This document shows positions 14,945 through 15,273 of a stretch of 15,273 nucleotides of DNA, one piece after another. Position numbers and translations under genes: made by a program. This stretch comes from Isotricha intestinalis (Eukaryota > Ciliophora > Litostomatea > Vestibuliferida > Isotrichidae). Within the stretch, counting starts at the first letter, position 1, and every line of letters begins with the position of its first letter. The stretch spans positions 1 to 15,273 of the forward strand of contig JAJJLU010004293.1 in NCBI GenBank assembly GCA_023807065.1, given 5' to 3'. The notes beneath the pieces were generated by a model. The model saw only the letters and a list, made by a program, of their open reading frames with translations, was not told where the DNA came from and did not search any database.

Positions 14945-15273
14945 ATGAAAAAGAAAGGAAAGAAGAAAGGAGGTTCATATAAATTAACAGTAAAATCAGA
15001 AGATCCTGCAGCTCAAAAAATGGAATTACAAATGAAGAAAAATGTTCTTCAAGACAAATATATAATTCAAAAAACAAAAACAGAAGAAGCAGTAAAAAGA
15101 TTAGAAGAAGCAAGAACAAGATTTATAGAAGTGGTCAATTTAAAAATAATGAATTTGATAAATATAAAGCAATTGAAAGTGATTTTGTTCATCAAAGTGT
15201 TTTAATGGATAAAAATTTTAAAGAGAAATTAGAAGAATTAAGAATTCAAAAAGAAGAAAGAGAAAATAAAAAA
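14945..15273 (+). CDS. 5' part of a Lys-rich coiled-coil protein, flagellar DRC12/CCDC153-like candidate
   Basis: ATG at 14945 follows an A-run leader. The N-terminus is basic (MKKKGKKKGG), followed by a heptad-like coiled coil (DPAAQKMELQMKKN... EEAVKRLEEARTRF). That frame ends at TAA (15203-15205). From about 15136 a second frame (two nt on) reads well to the edge: FKNNEFDKYKAIESDF, then MDKNFKEKLEELRIQKEE. Frame 2 is open from 14983. The two are either joined by a tiny intron (15092-15114 or 15092-15120 restore frame) or separated by a one-base error or a frameshift. A basic start plus a short coiled coil resembles dynein-regulatory-complex DRC12/CCDC153 and other axonemal coiled-coil proteins; that identity is a guess. 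It is tandem with the PROPPIN gene, with a 180-bp spacer holding nothing recognisable. Confidence 0.55.
15092..15114 (+). other. candidate 23-nt intron joining the two frames of the last gene
   Basis: This segment starts GTAAAAAG and ends GCAAG. Removing it moves the frame by exactly the needed amount and gives an open frame to the window edge; the alternative AG at 15120 (29 nt) works too. Against it, the segment itself reads as good coiled coil (VKRLEEAR) and lacks pyrimidines before the AG. A frameshift or assembly indel near 15130 is therefore equally possible. Confidence 0.25.

Noticed and set aside
14990..15011. 22-nt GTAAAATC...CTGCAG intron in the last gene
   Set aside because: Good splice ends, but removal leads to an in-frame TGA within eight codons, and the segment reads well as coding.
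15092..15128. 37-nt intron ending TTTATAG in the last gene
   Set aside because: It has the best-looking 3' splice site, but its removal gives AAG TGG TCA ATT TAA, a stop after four codons.
1..15273. Telomere repeats, CRISPR arrays, insertion sequences
   Set aside because: Neither end has C4A2, C3A2 or similar repeats; no spaced direct repeats or transposase genes are seen. Homopolymer and AT runs explain the repetitive look.
14945..15273. Euplotes-type +1 programmed frameshift
   Set aside because: The needed AAA-TAA or AAA-TAG slippery stop is absent at the switch, and the frame change is in the other sense (two nt forward or one back).

Overview
The window is nuclear DNA of a strongly AT-rich eukaryote (by eye roughly four-fifths A+T; no count was run). 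It is gene-dense: seven complete genes and two genes cut by the window edges. All seven complete genes are single uninterrupted reading frames, about 4,200 codons in total. None has an internal TAA, TAG or TGA, and all three codons occur as terminal stops (TGA for the cyclin, TAG for the P4-ATPase, TAA for the other five), so the standard genetic code fits. The organism builds cilia, because B9D2 is a ciliary transition-zone protein and the last gene resembles a flagellar coiled-coil protein. The left-edge gene makes sense only if a 24-nt GT-AG intron is removed, which points to a lineage with few, tiny introns. Best guess (inference): a ciliate that keeps the standard code, such as an AT-rich litostome (rumen-type). 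Another AT-rich anaerobic protist, such as an anaeramoebid or other metamonad, is possible; an anaerobic chytrid is less likely.

Layout: (1) 1-106, minus strand, 5' end of an unidentified gene with a myristoylation-type N-terminus. (2) 492-2189, plus, A/B-type cyclin. (3) 2190-2765, gene-poor stretch with a Lys-rich short ORF. (4) 2766-4166, minus, CRAL-TRIO (Sec14-like) protein ending in a CaaX box. (5) 4266-6131, plus, RAD17-like checkpoint clamp loader with a degenerate Walker A motif. (6) 6259-9888, minus, P4-ATPase lipid flippase. (7) 10521-12728, plus, NSF/Sec18 AAA+ ATPase. (8) 12811-13431, minus, B9D2. (9) 13571-14764, plus, PROPPIN (WIPI/Atg18) beta-propeller lacking the FRRG motif. 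(10) 14945-15273, plus, 5' part of a coiled-coil gene with a reading-frame change.

The first eight genes alternate strand without exception, so the window is a run of divergent pairs sharing promoters of 99-632 bp and convergent pairs with 3' gaps of 82-576 bp. Four gene products act on membranes or lipids (CRAL-TRIO, P4-ATPase, NSF, PROPPIN), two on cell-cycle or checkpoint control (cyclin, RAD17), and one or two on cilia. Nothing shows these are co-regulated as a pathway. I see no mobile element, CRISPR array, tRNA, rRNA or telomere. The observations most worth checking are the degenerate ATP site of RAD17, the PROPPIN without FRRG, the CaaX-tailed Sec14 protein, the tiny-intron candidates, and a 5'-to-3' shift from ATA to ATT isoleucine codons inside genes.
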